Origin: Allacma fusca
Taxonomy: Eukaryota; Arthropoda; Collembola; Symphypleona; Sminthuridae
Reading direction: 5' to 3'
Assembly (NCBI GenBank): GCA_947179485.1
Contig: OX359249.1
Location: 42,456,250-42,520,249, forward strand
Length of the DNA stretch: 64,000 bases
Positions 50,380 to 63,133 of this stretch are shown piece after piece; within the stretch, counting starts at the first letter, position 1, and every line of letters begins with the position of its first letter. A model generated the notes under the pieces. That model saw only the letters and a list, made by a program, of their open reading frames with translations. It did no database searches and was not told the origin of the DNA. Made by a program: the position numbers and the translations under genes.

Positions 50380-50895
50380 ACGATGACAATTTTTTATTAC
50401 CTACTTGTTGAATTTTTCCTCCCAAATTATTCCCACTGGGCTTCAACATTTTTCTATGGTTGAGAGTACACTCCAAAACTATTGCAAACAGGAGCAGCTT
50501 CCTGGAACCTTCCTATGGACATTGCAAAATCTAATCAAATTTTAAGTTCAGGGAAATGTCAATGCCGTGACGGAAGGGTAAACTCACAAGTTAGGAAATT
50601 CTGAGTACTCAACTGAGAAGATTCTCGACATTATCTTTACAGAGCACTTCAAATCAGGGCTAGCGTGAGAAGAAATTACTAATTCAGGGGGTCTATGCTA
50701 AAAAAAAAAGCCAAGGAAGAATTGATGCTGATGATGTTAATTTACTCCGGACCGTGCTGGTGAGACGGGCAAATATTGTAAGATGCTGGTATTGTTGGTT
50801 AGTTTCCCTGGAAAAATAGCATGTCGAGAGGAAGGGAGAGAAAAGGCCGGGGTGGGTAAAGTAAATGTCTGAGAGTATTACATGCATAGTAGAAC
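50380..50895. other. No gene confirmed; open stretches follow the candidate gene
   Basis: After the proposed stop, two plus frames stay mostly open to about 50670 with only scattered stops. Further exons of the same candidate could lie here. No clean donor and acceptor pair was found. Confidence 0.3.
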
Positions 50896-50914
50896 CTCTC
50901 TCTCTCTCTCTCTC
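50896..50914. repeat. Short (CT)n microsatellite
   Basis: About nine CT units. Confidence 0.9.
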
Positions 50915-51769
50915 AGAGCCGGAGCATGTGATAGTACCTAATATGTAGGCATGGAAAAAGAACGTTATGAAAAGAAGAGCGGGAAGGAAGTGGTTTAGCT
51001 AGAATGTTAAAGAGAATATTGCCGTTGTTGTGTGTAAGCGCCAGAAGGGCAGTGTGGAACTGTGAGATTTGTTTGCATGAGCAAGTAGCTACATTGTAAG
51101 TATACGATAGAGACGCATATGGAAGGCTTGTGGCAAAGAAGAAAGTAAAGAGGAAGTGGCGGGTTCGTGCATGACAGGGCGTCGTAATGAGAATCAATGT
51201 TTGGCAATTAGAAATAAATGAGGAACCTTTAGTCGGGAGCCATTCATCATGGATGTTGAGGAGGAGAGAAAGAAAGAGAGCGAGAGAGGACAACCAAGAG
51301 GGAATAGAATTTCACGGGAGAAGAAGAACAACTGAGTGGGCTATATAAAGCTGGGAGAGAAGAAATCGTGTAAGGAGATAACTTGGTAAGGAGGGAGTGT
51401 ACATACTCGGGAGTTGTGTTCTTGTAGTAAAAGGATTTCTTCTGCGGTCAGAACAAGCCGGGACTTAATCTATTCTTATGACGTCAGATGAAATATGATG
51501 GGGGATCCTCTAGTGGCAGCTCGGTTCTTGAGCTGGAAGTCCAGTGTAGTGCTCCATCCTGGAACATGCACCACCATGTAGCTCTCCTTCCTTAATACCT
51601 ACTCACACAAGGCCCACAGCTCCGTCGATGACATACCGGGAAGAAATTGCAAAGTTACTAGCAGTGAGAGAGCCGTAGAATTTCCGAGACCTACCAGCAG
51701 TCAGTTCATTTTTCACACCCGGGGGATATCCCCATCCGAGTAGAGTTTTTTCTCCCTCGTTCACTCACT

Positions 51770-51773
<4 letters not shown>
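50915..51773. other. No gene recognised
   Basis: The 126-codon minus frame at 50913-51293 is Ser/Leu/Phe-rich, reflecting a purine-rich plus strand, and has no motif I recognise. A GAGGAGAGAAAGAAAGAGAG purine stretch lies at about 51258-51290. Confidence 0.45.

Positions 51774-51814
<41 letters not shown>
51774..51814. repeat. (CT)n microsatellite
   Basis: About 20 CT units. The Glu-Arg-rich minus frames over it (51706-51967) are artefacts. Confidence 0.97.
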
Positions 51815-51817
<3 letters not shown>

Positions 51818-52744
51818 TTCTTTCCTTTTGCCGGAGACTCGGGCATCAGCAAGCAAGGAATAGTTGGAATGGTCGGATGGATCGGATCGATTCCGGATCC
51901 CGTGAACCTGCCACACTGTGCGGGAAACATGCGCTTTCCTCCCAATAATGACCACTAACATGGCCACCAGTCATTTCCTAACACGCCCTTTCTGCCACTC
52001 ACCCGCAGTTTCTACTGTCAGCCTAAAGCATCCAGCTAGTTCACTCGAATACCCGTCAATGCCCGGCCTTCCATTCTACTCACTTTGAAACTTACACAAA
52101 AATCTAGTGAATTCATAGAAACACATTGGAATCCTCACCGCATCCACAAACATACATATGCACAGAGTCTCCCTAGTCTGCATTTCCTCCTCCGCTCAAC
52201 AACTACTGTACAGCAACAGCTATGCATCCCAGCCCCACGGTGTCCTCTCTATACTCCCAGCAGTCTCTCTCAACTACGGGGACATTATACATATCCCGAA
52301 GAAATTACACACGCCGCTAAAACAAAAACAGATAAGGAGGATTCCACAAATTAAAATTTTATCTTACTTCAAACCGCCTATTGCAAATAATGCCCTCCTT
52401 CCTGTGTGTGTACACGGAAGTGGAGCCTTATGTAGTACACTGGTCCTACCACACATGTCCTCTCCCCAAGGGGTAGGGGGGTAACGAGAAGGTAACGGGT
52501 AGAAAAGTCTTTTTCTATCTACCTCGGCAATGGACACTGGAGTAGTAGGAAATTCTTCAATGAATCATTTTGAAACGTGCACACATGAGACTCACACATG
52601 AGGGCATCTTGTACATGGTAAATTTCCTTGGAATACAAGTCCAGCAATGTCAAGAAATAGATAGAATCGGACTGTGTTTTCCATACTAATAGGCTTCATT
52701 GGGCTGGTAAGGAGGACATATAGTTACTTCGGATTGTTTCCCAG
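51815..52744. other. No gene recognised
   Basis: Moderately GC-rich. Plus frames of 89 and 108 codons overlap at 52085-52484 in different registers and show no domain. Confidence 0.4.
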
Positions 52745-52772
52745 TATAATTATATATATATATATAATTATA
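52745..52772. repeat. 28-bp perfect AT palindrome
   Basis: TATAATTA, then alternating TA, then TAATTATA: every base pairs with its partner around the centre at 52758/52759. It could extrude as a cruciform. It is largely a short (TA)n array with mirrored AATT flanks. Confidence 0.95.
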
Positions 52773-53701
52773 TATACGGACGTCCTCATGGAGGAAGTTG
52801 AGCCACTATTTATCAGAGAACGGACCTGATTCCAATGTAACACAACACTTACACGTACTTTTAACATATGAACCGGAGTCATCCCGCATAAAATAAAGAT
52901 ATTGTTGCATGGGAAAATACTGGATATTTGTAGCTATTGGCTCCACATTTGTACACTTAGGTATCCAGGGCCATTTCATATGCAAGTTCCAGTCTGCCAC
53001 CGGAGGTTGCATATTGCATATAATTTGGGATCTTGAAGTGGTGGAGGTATGTGGAGACGTAAGTACGGGGGAGTGTGTAAGGAGTGTAAGCGGGCAATAG
53101 GAGTTACATAAAGTAAATTGTACACATACATAGGCCAGCCCGTTGGATAAGAATTGGAATACGACCCCGGGAGGGTATATGTATCTATACAGAAAAGTAG
53201 ATATGTACGTGTCCTTACATTTGATCAGTGTGTGTGGATGTGGGAGAGCGGAGTATATGCACATAAGGTAGGGAATAATAATGGTTCAAGTCCGCTCCGC
53301 CGCAATGTTATGCAAGAACATTCCATATTTATTTTATGCGTGTTTCCATTTATGAGTCCATCTATTTGCATACATGATCCTTTTGGTTGGTTGGAAAACG
53401 AAACCCATATGTAGTGCGAGATTCCAAGAAAATTATGAGCTTCCTTTTGTATCCAAAAGCTACTCATTTCTTTTATTTTACATTTATCCATTCTGAACGA
53501 GGCAGACGGCTTTAGAAACGACCTCCTTCAAGCCCATTTCGCATTCCCTGCCGCATATGCACACTCACATCTTTTCCACTCCGATGACTTCCCAATGTTT
53601 GGACACTTATGCTATCCATTCTTCCGTTTTTCTTTCTCTCTCCGTGTGTGTTCCCATATGAGTCTTATTTATCTATATGTGGCTACTTTCCGCTACTTCC
53701 C
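52773..53701. other. No gene recognised
   Basis: The 152-codon minus frame at 52806-53264 is the longest here. It overlaps plus frames at 52909-53100 and 53154-53414 and shows no motif I recognise. Possibly chance. Confidence 0.35.

Positions 53702-53751
<50 letters not shown>
53702..53751. repeat. (CT)n microsatellite
   Basis: About 24 CT units with one early CC interruption. The 164-codon plus frame at 53595-54089, the longest in the window when counted from a start codon, runs through it as a Ser-Leu repeat and is not evidence for a gene. Confidence 0.98.
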
Positions 53752-53753
<2 letters not shown>

Positions 53754-56686
53754 GCTCTCAGTACTTTTTCGTATTACTCCTTCAGCCGCCCTAATCACAT
53801 CTTCTTGGACATCAAAGCATCCACTCATCCACTTGTACCCTTCCTTTCCCTCACCAATTCCCACACCAATAATAAACAAAATAGCAAAAGCATTCCCATG
53901 AAAATAGCAACTTCCCATATGTACGTAGCCATGCATTGGTGTAGTCATCCGATCCGTCTCTCCTCTCAGCACTTTTCACACTTCTATACTGGTCGGCCCC
54001 TCGAATTTAAATTTTTAACTTTGTCCATGATTTCCTCAAATCATACTATAATGCATGGCTTGGAAGGAGACATGGCAGTTGTAGCTTGATATATAACCTA
54101 ATCATAGGATGGGATGACCCAAAGCTCCCTCTCATCCTCCATAGAATCTAGATTTATATCCTTGACACTTTCCTGTCGTCTGGACATGGGACTCCTGACA
54201 GTCCTACTGGTTCGGTCTGGGACAAACACTTCACCAATTGGTTTCAACAACCATACAGTCTCACATTTCTCAAAATCATCCCCATCCTTACGAGTATATA
54301 TTTTTCCTCAACCCTACATTTTAAAGTTGGGTGTCGTACACTCCGAAAGGGGTATATCTGTATCTGTGCAAAACTATCCCCCCGTATCTAATTTTATATA
54401 GGAGAGTCATGAGCAAGACAAACTTGAAAAGTCAAGCAACAAATTATTGGACAGACTGTATCGAAACTATTTAATTTTCAAACCCTTTCCTCCAAAGCTC
54501 CATCTCATGAATAATGCTTCAGTGGCAAAGAAGTTTTGTTTAAAAAAAATTGCTCCACACTTCCCAAAACATAGTGTTAGTCATCTGTGAACTGTTCCCT
54601 TTTATCAGTATAGCAAAAAAAAAGTTCTAAATGAAATTGTTTTCATACAAGCAATGTAACTTCACACAAAACATTTTTTTTATCGATCAATGTATATAAC
54701 GATTATTATTGAAAGCTTTAATGAAAGGAGAGGATAGTGTTTGGAATGACGAAGCTGTTCTTGACCTTCCTCAGTGGTTCCCAGTACCCAAGTCCATTAC
54801 AGGGATTGACGAAGGTGGCGGGGAAGATTTTAGGAGTGAGCTTTGAATTAAAAAAATCTCCTCGCATTGTGATCTCTCATTGTTGTGACTTTTTTGAGAT
54901 TGAACCCATGTTTCTATTACCAGGAGCTTTACAAATGATGGAGAACTTCCCACTTCATGTGTATCTTTTCCACCGCATCACATATAAAATTTAATCATTC
55001 TTCACACTGTATCAAATGAAAATATAAAATTCATTCCGCGTATACTATTGCCCTTGTGTAATGACTTTACTTGATTTTCCAATACATTGAACTTTCAGTC
55101 AATCTTCACGGGGGATTTTCAACATGAACCGTCAGTTTGCTAGTACCTCATTGAATGATGGTTTAGCTATTTTTTAACCAATGGTTTTCATACCTCGAAA
55201 AATCCTTCCAAAAAATTATACTTTTTTTACTAGTTTTACGAGAAAAAAAAAATCTGGAAATTAATTACCTGTTTTTAAAACACATGATCAATGATGAACC
55301 CGGGAGCATCTTGTCCAATAAATTAAGCATGCAAAACTTTCCATAGTCTCACAGTGCTCCTTAAAATATTCACATGGGCACATCAGCAGTAGTAAAGCAA
55401 GCATACTATTTGACGGCTTTTTAGAGCCAATGTTACTAATAAATGTGAAGAGAGGAAATGCATTTGAAATCGTATGGAGGTTAGGCAAAAGACAATATAA
55501 GAGCTTTAGAAGATCCAGTATTTCCTATGTAAGGGAAAATATCATTACAAAATAAGACTGGAAATTATCCTATGTGTTAAAATAAAAGAAGGTATAACAA
55601 AAATAAGGGACACAATAGCGTGAATAAGATGGGGGATTTTGAGATAACCGATTTTGTCAAGACAATTTGGAGTTGGAAAAATAAAAGTCAAATACGGGGC
55701 GAAGAAAAATACTTTTATAGATATATGCAGGGAGGAGATGCCAAGTAGTAAAAAGACGCTGCCCGCATTTCAGGAACGATTCCCGTCCTTCCCGAGAAAG
55801 GTACTCATGCAACTGACGCTATGCTGAGCTTGTAATTTAAGGACGTTACATTCGTGCACGAATAACTTTCAAAAAACACATGACATTACAGAACACAAGA
55901 GATAATTTGGAAACACATCACTCCTTCCTTCCTACGGTTACTCCCAAGGATTCACTCCTATTCGAACGAGATGCTGATCCCCGAAAATAAATAACAAAAT
56001 AGATGGTTGGTATAACTGACGGAATCACGGAACATTTAGCTAGATCGAATAGTTGACATGAACCAATTCAGGTCACCTGGTAAAGTCAAAAAAATCTATA
56101 GCCAAAGTACAAATCACACACTACACGACAAAAATATGGCACCGACAACGTACAACATAAATTGAAAACAAAATCAATTTCTGTCTAACGATCACACACA
56201 CGAAAGAAGTGGAAAAGTCAAACTTTGACAAAATTTACATTTTTGCATGATACTCCAGAGCGTTGCCCGGATCGGATCGTGTAAGAAGACAGTCAATCCT
56301 TCGAAGGTGAAGATGCCTGGAGTGAGACCGTAATTGAAAATATTAGGGAAAATGTCCAATCACACCCTGAGAGCCAGCTAAGGCAACTGAGGACCAAGCG
56401 GAAGAAGGTGAGATACGAACTGATTTGGATATGCATAAAATATGCCTTCAAGTACCCAAGTAACCTAAGCATATGTAAAATTCCAGGCAGATTTTCACCC
56501 GGTACCTTAGCCCATTAGCTATGCATCTTATGCGAGAAAGGGTTCAGGAATATGTAGTCATAAAGACTCACTCCGTAGGAGGCTAAGGGTTCCAGGGATA
56601 TAAAAGTTGATGGAAAGCTAAGTGCCTAGTAGTGAGTGCATGCATAATAATGATGAGGCTCCCGAGAAGGCAGGTATAATGTGAGG
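53752..56686. other. No gene recognised
   Basis: The plus frame beginning at 54114 continues to 54590 with a single stop. Together with another 85-codon plus frame at 54737-54994 this is mildly suggestive of old coding sequence, but no motif or splice site supports it. The region 55500-56680 has only short frames. Confidence 0.35.

Positions 56687-56725
<39 letters not shown>
56687..56725. repeat. (GT)n microsatellite
   Basis: About 19 uninterrupted GT units. Confidence 0.98.
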
Positions 56726-56726
<1 letters not shown>

Positions 56727-58138
56727 AGAAAAAGGGTTGAAAATGTAAGGGTTCCTTCCAGCGTCCCTATCCTCTTCTTTTTTAATCTATGCAACACGTT
56801 TTTGTTCCCTCTCCAAAAATTATAGTCCTATAAGCATATTGTCCAATTCCCAACCAATTCGTTCACTCACTACTACCATGGAGCAGGAATCCTAAGTTAT
56901 TCTTTTTTATGACTACAGTTCAACTCACACTACCTAGCCTGGCTCCTCCGTGATCATCCACATTCAATCTAACTCCGGGCCCATGTTGGGCCCATTTATG
57001 TACATACCTATAATTAGATCCATACGCATCCATAGTCCTTGTGATGCATAGCCCTGAGAGCCTCAGCTCTCACACACTAACAAAATAACAGCTCTCACTG
57101 TCAGCTCAACGGGGATGCACTGCTCCACACACATGCATATTAAACGTGTGCGTGTGTGCTGACGGAGAGACGGAGTATAGTAACAGCAACAGGAGAAAAT
57201 TAAGTGTGTCTCATTTGAATTGAGAGAAATTTTTCGGGGATTGATTCGTCTCCACTTCCATCTAGAATCTATACAGACACAGCTTACTTTCTTAATCTGT
57301 TGTCGGAGCGGCCTGAGAAATACCCTAGGAAATTTTTCCCGTCAATTGAGGTAGCATTGGGAACTTACATACAATTAGCGTCAAAGGGCGAGCTGTAGGT
57401 ATTACTCAGTACTACTAATTTAGCATTCAGTTGATCAACTTAGTATCTTCTACCTGGAATCAGTTTCGTTTGTTCCCTATTGTTCCCTGCCACAGGATCC
57501 GTTGTGATCTTCCGATATGGCTCTTACTTCCTGTATCTATAATCTATTAGTATTACTCGTGGGCTTCATATTTGGAGAAACCATGACTACGGTGAAAACT
57601 CTGAATGAATGATTTTAAAGGACGGTTACACAAGACCATTCTCTTAAGATGAGACTGGGATCAAATTGTTTAGGAACAAACTAAGAATTAATGTACTCCC
57701 AATGTTTGTTAAAGCTCTCTGCCTCCTCTCTGTTTGTTTGTACATATGCATGTGCATGCATAATTGAGTAACATTATTTTTTGCTGGTCTGGAGCTGAAG
57801 AGGAAATGATAAAGTTAGCATATTGCCCTGCCTATATGGAACTAAATACGGATTTTTCGAGGGACTGGCTTACTATTGGAAACATGTACATGACTGGCAG
57901 CGGCGAGTGAAAATTATTTATTTGGTTGGAAGAGGAAACAGAGACCTGAAATAGAATCTGCTTAGGTAGGAGGAAAATGCATGGTTGAGAGTCTGAGGAC
58001 AGATTATGTTCTGATAGGAGTCTCTACACACAACGAGTATGAGCAAAAAGAAGTTACACATGAGGAGGAAAAAAAACTTTGGATACATGGCCTGGGAGTT
58101 TTGTATTGAAATTTAAATATGGGATCGGCTGGTCCGAC
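56726..58138. other. No gene recognised
   Basis: Contains a direct repeat GGGCCCAT, three bases apart, at 56977-56995. No open frame of note. Confidence 0.5.
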
Positions 58139-58157
58139 GGAAGGAAGGAAGGAAGGT
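58139..58157. repeat. (GGAA)n microsatellite
   Basis: Four to five GGAA units. Confidence 0.9.
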
Positions 58158-60094
58158 AGAATTAGAATAAAATGAAGGGTTATAAGCCTTTGTATGCGTA
58201 CATGTGAGTATGATCTGACAGAGTATGCATTTTGTTGGTTGGTTCGTGTTCCATTCAATAGGCCAAGGGATAGTCGTAAATATATCACCGTAGCCTATAC
58301 CTTGTGCATGTATTTAATTGTATGGATGCATACTCACACATACATATGTCTACTCCGTATAATTTCATCTGCTGGATAATGTCTGCTTATAATTATGATA
58401 AGAGTAGTAAACTTCTCCTATCGGACTGTAATGGTAGCATTAGGAGTTTGGAGGCTCAGCTCCGTACGGCTGTGCATGTTGGAGGACGTGAGGGAACTTT
58501 TTGTGGATTTGAGTCCATCCTTTGCATACATACATCATGACGAAGGGAGATCATTTGAATTTTTGATATTTGAAAAAAGAGGAAAATCCAGGGGACACAT
58601 ACAGACAGACAAGAGCAGCCCGAGCACCTGGATCTTTAGTTGGTTTTTATTATTTATCAAATGTATAATTAGCATATGCACTCCAAGCTGAGCTAACTCA
58701 TTCTGTACGATTATAGAACTTAAAACCTTCATACGTGCGGAACAACCAAGACTTGATTAAGACTTAGTCTGGGGATAAAAAGATTTTTTTTCCCTCATTC
58801 ACTCCCGTTCAAAAATGCCGGTGTAAAACAATCAACTGGATACATCTGTGTCCTTTTTCCCTATCATGACCAGCAAAACTGGTTGTGACGGTTAAAGCAG
58901 TGCTCTCATCACTACATTCCACTATTTTTAATGTTACCGAAAATGTAGCTCGCTCGGGTTTCAAGGCTCTCAAAACAATTCATTTACATTTCGGGGTACT
59001 CTGCAACAGCACTTGCTTCAAGTAATTATACTCTGTATGTAAATAGAACCTTATATATAATTTGCTGGGGAAGGACGTCCCTTCATTTGGAATGTTGTAG
59101 CATCCTACGTTGGAAATAGGATCATTTTTGTCATTTGTATTAAAAACTCAATCCTTCCAAATGTTTCATCTTAGTTGGGATCGGATACAGGGGTATTTGG
59201 TGTATTCACCTTGGTGATATCCAAGTTCAAGGGTGTGTATGTAGAATATTGTAGAATAGTAGCATGTATAGCATTTCTCAATGCATGAAGTAGTAAAAAA
59301 TTGATACGGCCAAGAGAGGGTTTAATGGTAGAAATGCATGGAAAGTAAGCATACATAGCCCAAGTTTCTGGAAGTTGGTGTCCCATTTTTTGACGATTGA
59401 ATAGTATGACATGTCCGTGTTTATTGTGACGGTGATGGTGACTGAAGAACCCCTTTAGGCCCTCCTTTACATCCCTGGGACTCTTTCACACGTTCATAAT
59501 ACGGAAAAAGTACCAAGGAAATGCTATTTTCAATGCAACCTCTCTCTCTCTCTTTATCTGTGACTGTAAAACCAACAAGAATATATATCTTGTGTAGAGA
59601 CGGGCCAGAGACATGGGACCACTGAGTGCCTGCATACATACATACATACTGTGTGGCATGATCCAAAAGGCAGCACCACACTCTCATGGTTATTCATGGG
59701 CAGGAGAGAAGAGACATTGTAAAACCACCACCATCTGGACCTTCTTTTGAAGGGATAGCACCCAAAAAGTCCATTATGGAAAGGGTTTTAAATTAGAGCG
59801 ACAAAAAATTTTTTGAACATTAAATTTATACACGGGAGTACATTCATGCTAAAGTACGTGCGAGCAGTCAAATGAAAACCTGTATCAAAACGTATCATGA
59901 AGATAGAAAAAAAAAGGTATCCCAAGGTAGCCCATATCCCATTAACCATAACCTCCCAGTTGGAGTTCATAGCTCAGTGGACGGCATGGGCTTAGGGAGA
60001 CGACTAACTTCTTAAGAGCTCGTTACAACACACTGGAAATAATTGTGACCAGTTGGAAATTAAGTAAAGGATTCAATCTGGAGCTAAATATCTT
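58158..60094. other. No gene recognised
   Basis: Plus frames of 60-98 codons at 58194-58691 overlap in different registers. A (CATA)n run of about four units lies at 59633-59650. No motif recognised. Confidence 0.4.
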
Positions 60095-60201
60095 CAAGTC
60101 AATTTTAATTCCTCCAAGTCAAATTAAATTCCATCAAGTCAAATTAGACACCTCCAAGTCTAGGCAAGTACTACCAAGTCAATTAAATCCCGTCAAAAGT
60201 C
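60095..60201. repeat. Diverged minisatellite, 20-bp period
   Basis: The word CAAGTC recurs exactly every 20 bases, at 60095, 60115, 60135, 60155 and 60175, and a sixth degenerate copy (AAAGTC) follows one base out of register at 60196. Approximate unit: CAAGTCAAATTAAATTCCTC. Copies differ outside the CAAGTC core, so the array is old or under little homogenisation. Confidence 0.9.
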
Positions 60202-61549
60202 AACGCACAAAAGTTTAAATTGCCTTCTTACCACTCTCGCCTTCTCCATATACAGTGTATCTATCTCTGCAATGTTTCTCAAGCCCGGGCTCCACAACAC
60301 TACCGTCAATTCCAGTCTCCTCCATAACAACTCCTAGGACAGAAAGAAGACAGAAGGCTCTCCGAGTGGGTACCCTTTGTACTGTGATTCCTCGCAAATT
60401 TGAGATTTCCCAAGGTTTCTCCCTTATTTAAAAAAAAATAGAACCCGGAAGACAACCAGGAGTGTTAAAATTTCCCAAAGTTGTAATATAAATACGTACA
60501 GTACGTGGAATGCACATAATTGGGAGGAAACCACTCATATAGAAATAAGTAAGTGTAAGTTGATCGCATTTATGCATACATATGCGTGTGCGATTGAAAG
60601 TTAATTTAGCGTAAGTAAAATCATAAATCAGGTTTGGTTCGTGAGTGTAAGTAGTCGTAAGGGAGTGGAGTGAAGGAATTTGAAAAAATTTGTTAGCTTA
60701 GCATGGAATGACTACCTCAGTATTTGTTATGCATGTGGCTAGGAAGGCTAGGAAATTATTAGATAGTCACTTTTTGACAATGACGATGATATAAAAGTTG
60801 ATTAAAAAAATCCAAGTATTTTTCTCTATTTGCTAAAAAGAAAGGAAAGAGCTCCATTCAAGGGCTTCATGTGGAAAAGGCTGTTGGGTCGTGTGAGTGT
60901 GAAAGTATCCATATAAACTGGTTTTGGTCACGCGTTGCTAGAGAATACAACGCTCCAGGAATCTATTTTTCTTCCTTTAGAAAAAAAATATATTGGCTCG
61001 TTTTCTCCAACTTTAATACATGCGCTGGGGATTGTTCACAGAGAGATGTGCGTATACAGTAGCTATTCCAAAGTCCACGTTCGACTGCCAGAATAACACG
61101 GGGTGGTGAATAAAATTCTTATTTTTTTCACACACTCTCTTTCTCTCGTTCCTTTAGAGGACCTAGGATCCGGTATTTGTATTCAATGGTCTGGGCTACT
61201 CAAAGGAGTCTCATACTCCTATCTATTTACAGTAGACTTGTTTCTTTCAGTCGTAATGATGAGTTAATTTGGATGTATGCTTAACGTGTGCAATTAGTCT
61301 TGCGGCTACTCCTTTTTCCTCAGGCTATAAGGCTGACCAGTCCTTCCAGATATCTTTTTCAAATGATTTATATTATGCAGGAACTTTGACTGTCTTCATT
61401 TCGTGTTTACACATAGAGTAAGTAATGTCTCCCGTATTTTTTCCTTGGGAGATAAAGTTTCATTTTCAAAGAAACTATTAAAATTCTCAAGTTTTCCAGT
61501 AGTAGTTTCAATGATTTTACAAGGATTTTTACAAGATTTGTAAGGATTG
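60202..61549. other. No gene recognised
   Basis: A 63-codon plus frame at 60871-61062 has a balanced composition with several Cys residues but no motif I recognise or splice support. The rest is AT-rich. Confidence 0.4.
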
Positions 61550-62290
61550 TTACAAAATTGCTGTTATGCTGTAATCCCATTGCATTTCATAGGCAGTGGG
61601 GCTGCCTGCAATTTTTGAGAATTCGATCTCTGATTTTTGCAACACTTCTTTGAAGTGGAGCTTAAAGAAATGAATTGCACGAGCATAGGAATTATCTACT
61701 GTATGGGAAGAATCAAATTCTGAAATATACTTCCACATTACTAAACATATTTCCCTCGGAGTTATTTCTTTTTGTGATATTCTCTGACTGTCGTATAATT
61801 TTGAACTAAACTCTTTTAACTTTAGAAAATATAGACCCTCGATCCTTGAAATCTCTCAGAATCTCCCATGGCCCCAAGTGTTGAAGTATGAAGAGAAATC
61901 CAGTGCATCATCCCAGTGTCTCGGAATATGTAAAGTATACTTTTAAAAACTCCAAAAGTGTATTGACAGCCTCCAGACTGGGTTATTAAATATAGACATG
62001 GGGATGCATCCTGAGCACCCAACTTTCAAAATCTCCACTTTACATGGAATTAAAACGTTTTTTTTTCCCCAGCATGTTTTCAAAGAAGATGTTATTTTAA
62101 CGATAACCCTAGTATTATATTGCAAGCAGGGAACACTTAGCCAATTGTCAACTTTACCTATGTTTGTATGAGGATGCATACTGTAAGCTGATTTAGAGGC
62201 CATTAGTAAGTAGCCGGGAGCAGATGAAATAGAATTGAAAGAGTGCTTCACGTCACAGGAAAACAGTACTTCTCCTTTTGAGTCAAACAA
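61550..62290 (-). pseudogene. Decayed coding remnant, family unknown
   Basis: On the minus strand one frame runs for about 245 codons with only about two breaks, where about 16 stops would be expected at this base composition. The composition is protein-like: mixed hydrophobic, charged and aromatic residues with scattered Cys. The downstream end (Glu-Val-Leu-Gln-Lys-Ser-Glu-Ile-Glu-Phe) looks helical. No domain or family was recognised. It could be a host pseudogene, a transposon relic or an old virus-derived copy. An 86-codon open frame on the same strand lies upstream at 62598-62855 and may or may not belong to it. Confidence 0.35.
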
Positions 62291-63133
62291 TCATTTCAGG
62301 CCTCAAGGTAAATATGGAATCTAAAAAAAAAAAGCTCTGCTTTTTATGAAATGAAATACAGTTGTCTGTTTTATCAAAACATTTTTACTTGGAAGTGACT
62401 TTTTTTTTAGAACTGTCAGTGTTTTTACTTAGGACCAGTGAAGGACTAGGTTTGTTTTCCCGTTTTGGGAAATGTTGTAAAGGAAAAATGAGCAACATGG
62501 AAAGGAATACAAATTGAGTTTGTAAATGGTCATTAGAAACATGTTTCAGGAATAGTATCCCGGATGAGGATGTAAAATTTGTTTTCTCTTCCAGTTGTCA
62601 AGTGTAGGATGGAGAGCGGTTGTTAGTGATACTGTATATGTAACCTGAGAAAATATGCTTTTGCAGATGGGCCGGAGAGCACAGATTCAGAATAACAATG
62701 ATGAGGTAGCCAGTAATAACGTCCACGGGTCTATAACCATCGTATTGTATGGATTTTTGGTACGGAAAACTGGTGGGAGTTTTGTTTGGGTACATCCCCT
62801 TCATAGTGAACGTAACGAGTGAGGAATGATACACGTTAGGCAGAGTCGAAGCCATTTTATTCTTTTTTGGGGTCCTCCCTCAAAATCAGACTAATAAAGT
62901 TTTGACCAGTCCTCGTCTATTCATTCTTGCCTTCAATTACTTTCTATATGTAACATTGTTTCGTTTATTCCAATAGCCCTCTAACCCTCTAGAAATTCTC
63001 CATGTCAAAGATTTCTATTAAAATATTTTATTCGTAAATAAATTTGTGTCTTTAAGTAGTAAGATGAAGATGCACTTCACAAGTTTATTTAAAAATACTC
63101 CTTATTTGAGCATGTGATACGATTACCTTTATT
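62291..63133. other. Mostly unassigned; one minus-strand open frame at 62598-62855
   Basis: The 86-codon minus frame has a mixed composition, with a Tyr-rich middle and a hydrophobic Ile/Val/Leu stretch. It lies upstream of, and on the same strand as, the decayed remnant. No family recognised. The remainder is AT-rich without features. Confidence 0.25.

Noticed and set aside
836-53751. Strand orientation of the GA versus CT arrays as a marker of transcription direction
   Set aside because: The order of orientations along the window has about as many runs as expected at random.
53595-54089. Longest start-to-stop plus frame of the window (164 codons)
   Set aside because: Its length depends on the (CT)n array in its middle, and the flanking parts have no motif.
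54114-54590. Plus frame with a single stop over about 159 codons as a pseudogene
   Set aside because: The length is not far outside chance, the composition is Ser-rich, and no motif or related frame was found. Mentioned only in the regional entry.
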